Of a DNA stretch of 64,000 bases, positions 16,196 to 24,286 are shown one piece after another; position 1 is the stretch's first letter; every line of letters begins with the position of its first letter. This DNA is from Aurantiacibacter sp. MUD61 (GTDB lineage Bacteria; Pseudomonadota; Alphaproteobacteria; Sphingomonadales; Sphingomonadaceae): assembly GCF_027912455.1 (NCBI RefSeq), contig NZ_CP115446.1:891501-955500 (forward strand). Reading direction: 5' to 3'. The notes beneath the pieces are model-generated. The model did no database searches and was not told the origin of the DNA. It was given only the letters and a program-made list of their open reading frames with translations. Position numbers and translations under genes: made by a program.

Positions 16196-16719
16196 TGGCT
16201 ACCGAAGACAAGAACACCGCATCGGACCTGTCCGAGCTGAAGGACGTCGTGGGTGACGCTCCTGCTGCTGACGCTGCCGAAACAAATGTCGAAGTACCCA
16301 GCACGCCGCTGCGCGAGCAGGAAATCGACGATCAGGGCCGCGCCTATGCAACCGGCCGCCGCAAGGACGCGACAGCTCGCGTTTGGCTGAAGCCCGGCAC
16401 CGGCAAGATCACCGTCAATGGCAAGGATCAGGAAGTGTATTTCGCACGCCCGACCCTGCGTCTCGTGATCAACCAGCCGTTCGCCATTGCCGAGCGTGAA
16501 GAGCAGTATGACGTGGTCGCCACAGTTTCGGGCGGCGGTCTGTCCGGCCAGGCCGGCGCTGTGAAGCACGGCATCAGCCAGGCGCTGACCCGTTACGAGC
16601 CGACGCTGCGTGCAGTGATCAAGGCCGCTGGCTTCCTCACCCGCGACAGCCGCGTGGTTGAGCGTAAGAAGTACGGCCGCGCCAAGGCACGTCGTAGCTT
16701 CCAGTTCTCGAAACGTTAA
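16195..16719 (+). CDS. rpsI: 30S ribosomal protein S9 with N-terminal extension
   Basis: S9 contacts the P-site tRNA through its C-terminal tail. The core begins near residue 46 ('[21 protein letters not shown]') and ends in the basic tail '[16 protein letters not shown]'. Residues 1-45 are an acidic, alanine- and aspartate-rich extension absent from the 130-residue E. coli protein. Similar extensions are known in alphaproteobacteria, and its function is unclear. The start codon overlaps the rplM stop. A terminator follows 51 bases after the stop. Confidence 0.98.
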   Translation: MATEDKNTASDLSELKDVVGDAPAADAAETNVEVPSTPLREQEIDDQGRAYATGRRKDATARVWLKPGTGKITVNGKDQEVYFARPTLRLVINQPFAIAEREEQYDVVATVSGGGLSGQAGAVKHGISQALTRYEPTLRAVIKAAGFLTRDSRVVERKKYGRAKARRSFQFSKR

Positions 16720-16770
16720 AACTTACGAGGCTCCGGCCTCTCACCAGTTTCCTCGACGGAGGAAAATGCG

Positions 16771-16802
16771 AAGGGCGGCCCCCACGAAGGGTCGCCCTTT
16801 TT
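16771..16802 (+). terminator. Intrinsic terminator of the rplM-rpsI operon
   Basis: AAGGGCG and CGCCCTT form a stem with extra pairing around the loop, followed by TTTTT. It ends the ribosomal operon before the convergent response regulator. Confidence 0.8.
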
Positions 16803-16821
16803 GCATGCGTTTGGGAAAATA

Positions 16822-17226
16822 TCAGTGGTGGGTAGGCTCGGCCTGTGATTGGGCCGGCTGACGATCGCCCAGAAGAGAATCAACCTCGCCCAGCAGTTCC
16901 TCGATGCCCAGCGGCTTGGCCAGATATCCCCGCGCACCCGCGCGGCGGATTTCCGCTTCGTCCTGCTTACCTGCAAAGGCGGTGATGGCGAGGATCGGAA
17001 TGTGGCGTGTGTCGGGATTCTTCTGGATCTTGCGGATCAGCTTGCGGCCCGAAACATGCGGCAGATGGATATCCATCGTGATCAGATCCGGCGCGAAGCT
17101 ATCGACGGCGTCCAGCACACGCGCGCCATCGTCGACCACCATCAGCTGGTAGCCGCGCTGCTTGAAGACCGCTTCGTAGAACATGCGGTTCAGCAGATCG
17201 TCTTCGACAATCAGGACCTTGGTCAT
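16822..17226 (-). CDS. DivK-like single-domain response regulator
   Basis: The 134-residue protein is a bare receiver domain. Acidic residues D9/D10, phospho-acceptor D52 ('LITMDIHLPHVSG'), T82 and K104 ('YLAKPLG') form the complete active site. The closest named relative by pattern is DivK, the polarity and cell-cycle regulator of alphaproteobacteria, but no pleD neighbour is present to confirm it. The ATG at 17226 begins 'MTKVLIVEDD'; an upstream start at 17292 would add 22 atypical residues. Its kinase is not encoded nearby. Confidence 0.85.
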   Translation of the reverse strand: MTKVLIVEDDLLNRMFYEAVFKQRGYQLMVVDDGARVLDAVDSFAPDLITMDIHLPHVSGRKLIRKIQKNPDTRHIPILAITAFAGKQDEAEIRRAGARGYLAKPLGIEELLGEVDSLLGDRQPAQSQAEPTHH

Positions 17227-17310
17227 AATGTAGGGGAAATACCCGATGCTGCGGCTGCGTTCCGCGCGCTTGCGCCCAAATGCCGTATTCAAGAGGCCAA
17301 TTGAGCTTTT

Positions 17311-18171
17311 CTAATGCTCCGGGGGATCCGTCCGCGGGACTTTGTTGACGGGCGCGACAGGTTCGCCGGGCTGGCGCGGCGGCATCGCATCTTCCGGCAC
17401 ATCGTCGATCATCATGTCCGGCGTTCTGACATTTTCGAGATTGCGTACACGCACGCGCAGGTCTTTGCCGTCCCATTCAAGCTCGTTGAAGCTGGGCGGT
17501 GTCGATCGCACGCGCTGCGACAATGTGCCCGCGCCGATCATGCGGACTTTGCCATGGATCGTCTCTTCCATGATATCGAAAGCATCGTGCACATGGCCGG
17601 AAAGCACGGCCAGCACAGGCCGCGTCGCGAGCTCGTTCAGCGCCTTTTGCCCATGCTTGGTGAGGGCCGTGCCCTGGGTGCCGACTTCGCGTAAGGGGTG
17701 GTGGACCGCCACAAGCGCCTGCGTGCCCGCGGGAAGCTTGTCGAGCGCATTGAGACACCGCTCGAGCGCGGCGTCGGTGATCCAGCCCTTCGACCAGTTG
17801 AGGCGAGGTTGCCAGCGGCGCACCGTCTTGAGTGGCACGATGGCGAGGCCATCCCACTGCAGCTCTTTCTCGACCAGTTCCTCCATTCCGCTGAACCGCT
17901 TGTAGGGTGTCAAGAAACGCTCGATAGGATTGAAATACGGCATGTCGTGATTGCCGATTTCGACCGTGACGGGGACGTCCAGCGACTTGATCCAGCGGGT
18001 TGCCGCGTCAAATTCGCTATGCCGGGCCCGCATGGTGAGATCGCCGGTGATGGCCACCGCATCGGGCCGCTTTTCGCGGATTTCCTCCATTACCCAATCC
18101 AGCGCCTGATTGTCCTCAAGCCCGAAGTGAATGTCGGAAAGGTGGAAGAGCAGTCTGCGTTCAGCCATCAT
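17311..18171 (-). CDS. Metallophosphoesterase
   Basis: This is a calcineurin-type phosphoesterase of 286 residues with all metal motifs in order: 'DIHFG', 'ITGDLTMRA', 'EIGNHD', 'VAVHHPL' and 'LSGHVHDAF'. These bind a two-metal centre that cleaves phosphoesters. The overall form is the 3',5'-cyclic-nucleotide phosphodiesterase-like branch, but the substrate cannot be told. The proline-rich C-terminal tail (about 255-286) looks disordered. Its start overlaps the end of the diacylglycerol-kinase-family gene by about ten bases, so the two are one transcript. Confidence 0.88.
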   Translation of the reverse strand: MMAERRLLFHLSDIHFGLEDNQALDWVMEEIREKRPDAVAITGDLTMRARHSEFDAATRWIKSLDVPVTVEIGNHDMPYFNPIERFLTPYKRFSGMEELVEKELQWDGLAIVPLKTVRRWQPRLNWSKGWITDAALERCLNALDKLPAGTQALVAVHHPLREVGTQGTALTKHGQKALNELATRPVLAVLSGHVHDAFDIMEETIHGKVRMIGAGTLSQRVRSTPPSFNELEWDGKDLRVRVRNLENVRTPDMMIDDVPEDAMPPRQPGEPVAPVNKVPRTDPPEH

Positions 18172-19015
18172 AGTCGGTCGCTAGCAGGTCAACCTTCGCA
18201 TAGGCCAGCGTGAATTCGGTCGGTCCATCGACGTCGCAAGGTTCGCCATCGAGCAGTACACCGAAGCCGTTTCCATCCACCGTTTCGAGGGTCAGGCGAT
18301 CTGCCTCGCCAATCCGGTCATGCGGCCCGGCGCGAAAGTCCCGCCGAATCAGGGCGAAGAGCTGATCGATGAATTCAGCTGCGTTATCGGCATGATACGC
18401 ATCGGCCTTGATCGCTTCGCCTGCCGGAGAAAGCAGGATCAATGGGTAGCCTTCGCGGGTGCCAAATTCGGGGGATGTGCAGCGGATGCGTTCGCCCTGC
18501 AAAGTTTCCGCGAAGGCTTCCTGTACGCCTTGGGCCATTTCGATCGGAGACGCATTGCGCATGGCTTCACGAACGACGTTCCATGTTGTGCCAGGCCCGG
18601 CTAGCAGTCCGGCATAGGCCGTCCCGCAGGCGCTTTTTACCACCGAGGGGCGCACGCGGCGGGCTGTGCCCGTACTGGCGGCCCGTAAAGCATCCTCTAC
18701 TGAAAGCTCGGCAAAAAGCCGGTGATAGAGCAGATTCATCGTCCCGCCGGGCAGGACCAGAACCGCGCCTTGCCAGCCTGCGAGGTGTTCAAGCGCCGCG
18801 TTGATCGTTCCATCGCCTGCATAGACGACCGCGAGGCCAATATCGGCTGCATCCAGCATGTCGGGGCTTGGCAGTTCCTGAGCAGGAAAGGTGCTGCGCT
18901 GGGCGATGTCCAGGCTGCACTCCCGACAGCTGTTCTCGCATGCTTCCAGCGCCGCGGCATCATTCGATCCGCTGGCTTCGTTGTTTATCAGCCAGATACG
19001 TTGTCTATCCACCAT
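18161..19015 (-). CDS. Diacylglycerol/lipid kinase-family protein
   Basis: The 284-residue protein has the DAGK catalytic-domain signatures 'YAGDGTINAAL' (GDGT at 67-70) and 'LPGGTMNLL' (88-94), which bind ATP phosphates. The C-terminal beta domain has 'VLLDGEPCDVDGPTEF', typical of YegS/BmrU-like lipid kinases. The lipid substrate is unknown; sphingomonads contain sphingolipids and diacylglycerol, so either is conceivable. It forms an operon with the phosphoesterase that overlaps its 3' end. Confidence 0.85.
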   Translation of the reverse strand: MVDRQRIWLINNEASGSNDAAALEACENSCRECSLDIAQRSTFPAQELPSPDMLDAADIGLAVVYAGDGTINAALEHLAGWQGAVLVLPGGTMNLLYHRLFAELSVEDALRAASTGTARRVRPSVVKSACGTAYAGLLAGPGTTWNVVREAMRNASPIEMAQGVQEAFAETLQGERIRCTSPEFGTREGYPLILLSPAGEAIKADAYHADNAAEFIDQLFALIRRDFRAGPHDRIGEADRLTLETVDGNGFGVLLDGEPCDVDGPTEFTLAYAKVDLLATDYDG

Positions 19016-19056
19016 GCCTGATCAATCCGCAGGCTGGTTGGCAGTTCCCCTCCGGC

Positions 19057-19335
19057 TTACAGCCGCCTGTTCACAATCGCCCAGGCGGCCCCGGCATTTA
19101 TGAGCGAATAGGCGAGATACACCCACATCCAATGGCTGTGACCTGAGCGCACCGCATAAAGCGCGCCGCAAAGCAACAGAAATTCGAAAGAGAGGCTGAC
19201 CGGGCGGAGAACGCGCAAGGCCTCCGGCGTCATCTCCTGCACCATGCGGTGTCCGCTCTCGATCACCGCGCGATGCGAGGCGAAATTGCCGATCCCGAGC
19301 AGCATGGTCACGATCAAGGTGAGGAGCGATGCCAT
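19057..19335 (-). CDS. Small inner-membrane protein of unknown function
   Basis: Starting at the ATG at 19335, the protein has 92 residues with three hydrophobic segments ('SLLTLIVTMLLGIGNF', 'RPVSLSFEFLLLCGALYAV', 'MWVYLAYSLINAGAAWAI'). Between them lies a hydrophilic loop with a histidine. A longer start at 19443 adds 36 unlikely residues. I do not recognise the family. It lies 41 bases upstream of the lipid-kinase gene and may be co-transcribed with it. Confidence 0.6.
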   Translation of the reverse strand: MASLLTLIVTMLLGIGNFASHRAVIESGHRMVQEMTPEALRVLRPVSLSFEFLLLCGALYAVRSGHSHWMWVYLAYSLINAGAAWAIVNRRL

Positions 19336-19491
19336 GCACCATATCTGCCGAATGCCGGGAGAAAGGGCAATGTGCGCTTCGTAGACCGCCGAATGTCGTT
19401 GGTCGGACGGAGGAATCGCTCGTCGACATTTTACACCTCCCAATCGAGCTTGAGGCGCGAATCAATCTGGTCTGGCCTACATCCGTAATCG

Positions 19492-19525
19492 CACCGCAGC
19501 CGTTCCAGTCCCACCGGCTGCGGTG
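19492..19525 (+). promoter_or_regulatory. Perfect 11-bp inverted repeat upstream of urcA
   Basis: CACCGCAGCCG and CGGCTGCGGTG are exact complements around a 12-base loop, ending 41 bases before the urcA start. It could be a leader-RNA hairpin or an operator. There is no T-run, so it is not a classical terminator. Confidence 0.5.
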
Positions 19526-19566
19526 TGACCCTCCTACCGGGACAGGGAGGCAAAGGAAGGAGACCC

Positions 19567-19866
19567 ATGATGAACCGTGTATACGCCATGGCTCTGGCCC
19601 TTGCCGCCACCGGCATTGTCCTTAGCCCCGCCATCGCTTCCGCTCAGGATGAGCGAAGTGCGAGCATTTCCTACAGCGACCTCGATCTGACCACCGAAGA
19701 CGGCATCGCTGCTCTCAACCAGCGCATCGAGCGCGCCGCGCGCTATGTTTGCGGCCTCGATGATGTCAATCTCGGCACAAGGCTGCGCAGCCGTGAGGCC
19801 CGCCAGTGCGTCAGCGAAGCGCGCGAAAACATTGAGGAAAGCCTGGCAGAGGTCGTCGACCTCTAG
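19567..19866 (+). CDS. UrcA-family exported protein
   Basis: UrcA proteins are short periplasmic proteins common in sphingomonads and relatives, with unknown function. The 99-residue precursor has a signal peptide ending 'AIASAQD'. The mature domain reads 'ISYSDLDLTTEDGIAALNQRIERAARYVC', the family signature. Cysteines 62 and 81 are placed for the usual disulfide. AAGGAGA gives a strong ribosome-binding site before ATG 19567 or 19570. It has its own leader hairpin and terminator, so it is a monocistronic, probably well expressed gene. Confidence 0.85.
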   Translation: MMNRVYAMALALAATGIVLSPAIASAQDERSASISYSDLDLTTEDGIAALNQRIERAARYVCGLDDVNLGTRLRSREARQCVSEARENIEESLAEVVDL

Positions 19867-19890
19867 CTTCAGCAATTCAGACCCCCGTAT

Positions 19891-19926
19891 GGGCGCCTTT
19901 CGGTAAGGGAAGGCGCCCTTTTTTTT
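19891..19926 (+). terminator. Intrinsic terminator of urcA
   Basis: GGGCGCCTT and AAGGCGCCC form a nine-pair perfect stem followed by eight T residues, 25 bases after the urcA stop. Confidence 0.92.
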
Positions 19927-19972
19927 GGCCCCGGTGCCCGAGGACGCGGGAAATACTCGCGATGCGCCGCGC

Positions 19973-20713
19973 CTAGCGACCAGCCATCGCTTTCACTTTC
20001 TTGAGATAGGTGCGGCCGATGCGCAGCTCTTCGCCGTCTTCCAGTTCCGCGCACCACACGCCCAGCCCCTCATGCTTCAATCCGCGAATAAAGTCGCGGC
20101 GCAGGATGGTGGAGCGATGGATGCGGATGAATTTGTCCGGATCGAGCTTTTCCTCGAGCCCGGCGATGGTCTGCAGCAGCAGGTAGCTGGTGTCGCCGAC
20201 ATGCAGGCGCACATAGTCCCGCTCGGCATCGATGCGGAAGACTTCGGACGCTTCGATGCGGAGAAGTTCGGAGCGATGCGGCACCCAGAATTCGGTCAGC
20301 CACGGGCTTTCCTCCTCGGTCAGCTCGGCTTCACCGCGGCGGTTGAGCGCGCGTTCGATCGCCCGCTCCAGCCTATCGGACGCCACCGGCTTCAATACGT
20401 AATCGATCGCTTCAAGATCGAATGCCTCGACCGCAAAATTCTCATGCGCGGTGACGAAAATCACTGCCGGGCTCTTGTCCTGCTCCTTGGCTGCCTTGGC
20501 GACTTGCAGGCCATCCATGCCCGGCATGGTCATATCCAAAAGCAGTAGATCGGGAGAAAGCTTGTCGGCCAGCCGCAACGCGGATTCGCCATCGCTTGCC
20601 GTGCCGATGACGGTCAGCTGCGGGATTTCCGCGCAGAGAACCTGCATCCGCTCAATCGCAAGCGGCTCATCATCGACGATCAGTGTGCGCAACGTTTCGG
20701 GATTATCATTCAT
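19973..20713 (-). CDS. LytTR-family response regulator
   Basis: The 246-residue regulator has an N-terminal receiver (acidic pair in 'IVDDEPLA', phospho-acceptor D60 in 'LLLLDMTMPGMDG', lysine in 'YVLKPVAS'). A C-terminal LytTR DNA-binding domain spans about 145-243 ('IDAERDYVRLHVGDTSYLL', 'FIRIHRSTILRRDFIRGL'). It lies 27 bases downstream of its partner LytS-type kinase on the same strand, so they form one two-component system. In relatives such systems control envelope or stress genes. No target is identifiable here, though urcA is convergent next door. Confidence 0.93.
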   Translation of the reverse strand: MNDNPETLRTLIVDDEPLAIERMQVLCAEIPQLTVIGTASDGESALRLADKLSPDLLLLDMTMPGMDGLQVAKAAKEQDKSPAVIFVTAHENFAVEAFDLEAIDYVLKPVASDRLERAIERALNRRGEAELTEEESPWLTEFWVPHRSELLRIEASEVFRIDAERDYVRLHVGDTSYLLLQTIAGLEEKLDPDKFIRIHRSTILRRDFIRGLKHEGLGVWCAELEDGEELRIGRTYLKKVKAMAGR

Positions 20714-20740
20714 GCCGACCGTCCTGTGCTTATCGGAAGT

Positions 20741-21925
20741 TTAGGCCGCCACCTGTTCGCGCATGCGCAGCAGCGGCAGGCGAAGATGCGTCACGAACCC
20801 GTCGGGCGAATGGCCGGATGCAACAGTCGCTTCATTGCCGAAGCGTGCCTCGAGCCGTTCGTGCACATTGTTGAGACCGATGCCGAAGCCGGGGCGGACC
20901 TCCTCGCTGTCGCGCGCGCTCGTGCCATTGTCCGAAACGGTTACAACAAGGCGGCCGTATTCTTCGCGCGCGGAAATGCGGATGGTGACTTGCCCGGCGG
21001 AAGGCGCGACGGCGTGCTTCACCGAATTTTCCACCAGCGGCTGAAGGATCATGCCGGGGATAAGCGCATCCTCCAGCTCTTCCGGAACATCGTAATCGGC
21101 GACCAATCGCATCGGAAAGCGCACCGCCTCGATATCGAGGTAAAGCTTTTGCTGGGCGATTTCTTCGCGCAGCGGGACATCGGCGGTGGTGTCGTCAGCC
21201 AGACTGCGGCGATAGAAAGTGCTGATCATCTGGATCATCTTTTCCGCCGCCTGCTTCTTGTCGGTCAGCACCAGTGCAGACAGCGAATTGAGCGTATTGA
21301 ACAGGAAATGCGGATTGACCTGATAGCGCAGGCTCTTGAGCTCAGCCGCCTTTGCCGCGCTCCGGAATTGCTGCTCTCTCCGCTCGGCAACACGCGCGCG
21401 CTCGCCTGAGAGTAATGCCAGATACAGCGCGCACCAGGCCAGCATCATGAAATAGCGGCTGAACGTGATCTCGACGATATATTGCAGATTGCCGCGCTGC
21501 ATGAACTGGCTGATGCCCTGCAACTGCGCATCATCTACGTCTTCCTGTGCAACGCCGCTGGTTTCTACCAGCTCACGCAGGACCTGATCGTTCAATTGCG
21601 ATTGCAGATCGGCAAATACCAGCCGGTTTGCTTGCATGCTCAGCAGAGCGGCGGGGAGAGCGAAAACCAGCGCAGCGCATGTCTTTGCCCAGAGCGGTTT
21701 TGCATCGAACGGGCGCAGCACGACCCACAGGCCAAGCGTAATGACGATACCGATCGAACTGGCGATCAGTCGGCGCTCGAACATCTCGCCCGCATTGTCC
21801 ATGCCGAGCAGTTCCGCGCGCAGCGTCATAAGGACGAGATAGGTCGCCCACAGCCCCACCACGGAAGCGAGAACGGTGCGGAAAGGCACGCGCGCCGCAG
21901 ATTTGCTGGTTTCAGCTTTATCCAT
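20741..21925 (-). CDS. LytS/AlgZ-type sensor histidine kinase
   Basis: From ATG 21925 the product has about 394 residues. Four membrane helices (around 15-35, 50-70, 82-100 and 155-175) form the sensor. They are followed by the His_kinase domain with 'QVNPHFLFNTLNSLSAL' (phospho-histidine near 206) and the ATP lid 'LQPLVENSVKHAV' and 'GFGIGLNNVHERL'. There is no large periplasmic domain, so the stimulus is probably sensed in the membrane. A start at 22099 would run into fumA and is rejected; GGCGGG precedes the chosen ATG. The kinase lies directly upstream of the LytTR regulator. Confidence 0.92.
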   Translation of the reverse strand: MDKAETSKSAARVPFRTVLASVVGLWATYLVLMTLRAELLGMDNAGEMFERRLIASSIGIVITLGLWVVLRPFDAKPLWAKTCAALVFALPAALLSMQANRLVFADLQSQLNDQVLRELVETSGVAQEDVDDAQLQGISQFMQRGNLQYIVEITFSRYFMMLAWCALYLALLSGERARVAERREQQFRSAAKAAELKSLRYQVNPHFLFNTLNSLSALVLTDKKQAAEKMIQMISTFYRRSLADDTTADVPLREEIAQQKLYLDIEAVRFPMRLVADYDVPEELEDALIPGMILQPLVENSVKHAVAPSAGQVTIRISAREEYGRLVVTVSDNGTSARDSEEVRPGFGIGLNNVHERLEARFGNEATVASGHSPDGFVTHLRLPLLRMREQVAA

Positions 21926-22019
21926 CCCGCCCGTGTAGCCCTTCAGCGCGCCTGTTTGCCAGCCTTGCGGCCCGTTTCCATCGACACGGGTATGACGCTG
22001 GTCGATGAATCGGGGCGCA

Positions 22020-23543
22020 TCAGCTCTTGAGAAGGCCTTCTTCGCGAATCTTCTCGCGCCAGTGCAGCGGGGCGAGCGTGTGGACATTGTTGCCCTCACT
22101 ATCGACCGCGACGGTTACAGGCATGTCTTTCACGGTGAATTCGTAGATCGCTTCCATGCCCAGCTCTTCAAAGGCGACGACTTTCGCTTCCTTGATCGCG
22201 CGCGCCACGAGATACGCCGCGCCGCCCGTCGCCATCAGATAAGCCACTTTGAAGCGGCTGATCACTTCGACGGCATCGTGGCCGCGTTCAGCCTTGCCGA
22301 TCATGGCGAGCAGGCCGAGATCGAGCATCATTTCGGTGAATTTGTCCATGCGTGTGGCAGTGGTGGGGCCAGCCGGGCCGACCACTTCACCCATGACCGG
22401 ATCGACCGGGCCGACGTAATAAATCGCGCGGCCCTTGAATTCGACAGGTAGCTCCTCGCCCTTGTCGAGCATGTCTTGGATGCGCTTGTGCGCCGCGTCG
22501 CGCCCAGTCAACATCGCGCCGTTGAGAAGCAGGCGGTCGCCGTGCTTCCAGCTCGCGACTTCTTCGGCCGCAAGATTGTCGAGATCGACGCGTTTCGCCT
22601 CGGCATCGGGCTCCCAATGCACATCGGGCCACGCATCGAGATCGGGCTGCGGGATGTAGGCCGGGCCCGAGCCGTCGAGCGTCACATGCGCATGGCGCGT
22701 TGCTGCACAATTGGGGATCATCGCCACAGGCTTGCCCGCTGCATGGCAGGGCCAATCGTAGATTTTCACATCGAGCACGGTCGACAGGCCGCCGAGCCCC
22801 TGTGCGCCGACACCCGTGGCATTCACCGCGTCGAAAATGTCGATCCGTAGCTGCTCGATATCGCTCTCGGCCCCGCGCGCTTTCAGCTGCGCCATGTCGA
22901 TCGGATCCATCAGCGATTTCTTGGCGAGCTTCATGCAATGCTCTGCCGTGCCGCCTATGCCGATGCCAAGCATGCCCGGCGGGCACCAGCCTGCGCCCAT
23001 GCTGGGGATCTGTTCGAGCACCCAGTCGATGATATTGTCCGACGGGTTCATCATCTTGAATTTGGACTTGTTCTCGCTGCCACCGCCCTTCGCCGCAACA
23101 TCGACTTCGACCGTATCGCCCGGCACCATTTCGACATCGAGAACACAAGGCGTGTTGTCGCGCGTGTTGCGGCGCGTGAAAGCCGGATCGGCGAGGATCG
23201 AGGCGCGGAGTTTGTTATCGGCGTGGTTATACGCGCGGCGAACACCTTCATCGACGACCTCCTGCAGGCTCTTTTCCGATTCCAGCCGGCAATTCTGGCC
23301 CCATTTCAGGAAGACATTCACGATGCCGGTATCCTGACAGATCGGGCGGTGTCCCTCGGCGCACATGCGGCTGTTGGTCAGGATCTGCGCAATGGCGTCC
23401 TTTGCAGCGGGGCCTTGCTCCGCCTTATACGCTTCACCCAGCGCCTGAATGTAATCCATCGGATGGTAATAGGAGATGTATTGCAGCGCATCCGCGATCG
23501 TTTCGATCAGGTCTTCTTCGCGGATGGTAATCATGTCGCTCAT
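22020..23543 (-). CDS. fumA: Class I fumarate hydratase ([4Fe-4S])
   Basis: This enzyme hydrates fumarate to malate in the TCA cycle using an oxygen-sensitive [4Fe-4S] cluster. The 507-residue length and the segments 'HRPICQDTGIVNVFLKWGQ', 'CPPGMLGIGIGGTAEHCMKLAKKS', 'IPNCAATRHAHVTLDGSGPA' and 'GPAGPTTATRMDKF' are class I features, with cluster cysteines in the first three. It is monocistronic and divergent from pcm. A structured leader precedes it (see 23570-23639). AGGAG lies ten bases before its ATG. Confidence 0.96.
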   Translation of the reverse strand: MSDMITIREEDLIETIADALQYISYYHPMDYIQALGEAYKAEQGPAAKDAIAQILTNSRMCAEGHRPICQDTGIVNVFLKWGQNCRLESEKSLQEVVDEGVRRAYNHADNKLRASILADPAFTRRNTRDNTPCVLDVEMVPGDTVEVDVAAKGGGSENKSKFKMMNPSDNIIDWVLEQIPSMGAGWCPPGMLGIGIGGTAEHCMKLAKKSLMDPIDMAQLKARGAESDIEQLRIDIFDAVNATGVGAQGLGGLSTVLDVKIYDWPCHAAGKPVAMIPNCAATRHAHVTLDGSGPAYIPQPDLDAWPDVHWEPDAEAKRVDLDNLAAEEVASWKHGDRLLLNGAMLTGRDAAHKRIQDMLDKGEELPVEFKGRAIYYVGPVDPVMGEVVGPAGPTTATRMDKFTEMMLDLGLLAMIGKAERGHDAVEVISRFKVAYLMATGGAAYLVARAIKEAKVVAFEELGMEAIYEFTVKDMPVTVAVDSEGNNVHTLAPLHWREKIREEGLLKS

Positions 23544-23569
23544 CGTGCCGTTACTCCTGTTGGTCGAGA

Positions 23570-23639
23570 CCCCTTAGGCTTTACCGGCAAGGCAGGTAAA
23601 GCACTTGGCGACGGGGCACACAGCCCCTAAGGCACCAAG
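23570..23639. promoter_or_regulatory. Structured intergenic region between fumA and pcm
   Basis: Three nested pairings are visible: CCTTAGG (23572-23578) with CCTAAGG (23626-23632); GCTTTACC (23578-23585) with GGTAAAGC (23595-23602); and GGGGC (23613-23617) with GCCCC (23623-23627). CTTGG/CCAAG adds a partial outer arm. The first and third share bases, so they are alternative or exchange partners. It could act as a leader RNA of either divergent gene. No known riboswitch consensus was recognised. Confidence 0.4.
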
Positions 23640-23678
23640 AGACTTTGGGAAAAGAGATTACCACTGGAATTTGCCGAC

Positions 23679-24284
23679 GTGACTACTGCTGAAATGACCG
23701 AAACAGATGCCTCGTATCGCGCCCGCCGCGCGATGATCGAAAGCCAGCTGCGCACCAGCGGCGTGAACGCCGAATTCGTGCTGAAGCGGATGAGCGCCGT
23801 GCCGCGCGAAGATTTCGTGCCCGCCAGTGCCAAAGGCCATGCCTATATGGACCGCGCCGTTCGCCTGCCCGATGGCGGCGCGCTGGCTGCTCCGCTGGTG
23901 CACGGCATGATGCTGCAGGAAGCTGAACCGCAGGCGGATGAGCATGTGCTGCTTGTCGATGGCGGTACTGGCTACCTCGCCGAATTGCTGCGCCCGCTGG
24001 TCGCCAATCTGACGGTGATCTCACCGGAAGACGCGCTGGGATCGAGCCGCAAGGGCAAAGGCGCAAGCCTGCTGATGATCGACGGCGCAGTCGAAGAAGT
24101 GCCCGCCAAGCTTGCAAATCGCCTCGCCGATGGCGCGCGCATTGTGACCGGCATCGTCGATAATGGCGTCACCCGCATTGCCGTTGGCCGAAAAGGCGAT
24201 CGCGGCGTCTCGCTGCTGCCCGTCTACGACATTGGCATTCCACAATTGCACGCCTTCGCCAAGCCGAAGGAATGGAGCTTCTAA
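23679..24284 (+). CDS. pcm: Protein-L-isoaspartate O-methyltransferase family protein
   Basis: The family repairs isoaspartyl residues using S-adenosylmethionine. The 201-residue protein keeps 'ARRAMIESQLRTSGV', 'VPREDFVPAS' and a glycine-rich loop 'LLVDGGTGYLAELL'. It is short, and the usual 'TISAPHMHA' active-site segment is replaced by 'GALAAPLVHGMM', so activity is uncertain. GTG 23679 and ATG 23694 are alternative starts. The gene is two bases before tolC, a pairing often seen in alphaproteobacteria, so it may serve envelope upkeep. Confidence 0.8.
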   Translation: MTTAEMTETDASYRARRAMIESQLRTSGVNAEFVLKRMSAVPREDFVPASAKGHAYMDRAVRLPDGGALAAPLVHGMMLQEAEPQADEHVLLVDGGTGYLAELLRPLVANLTVISPEDALGSSRKGKGASLLMIDGAVEEVPAKLANRLADGARIVTGIVDNGVTRIAVGRKGDRGVSLLPVYDIGIPQLHAFAKPKEWSF

Positions 24285-24286
24285 AC

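Noticed and set aside
22020..22099. N-terminal extension of the LytS-type kinase into fumA
   Set aside because: It would overlap the fumA 3' end by 80 bases with untypical residues; ATG 21925 after GGCGGG gives the normal kinase start.
23570..23639. tRNA-like cloverleaf between fumA and pcm
   Set aside because: Three stems are present, but there is no T-loop sequence, no proper anticodon arm and no 7-bp acceptor with 3' extension.
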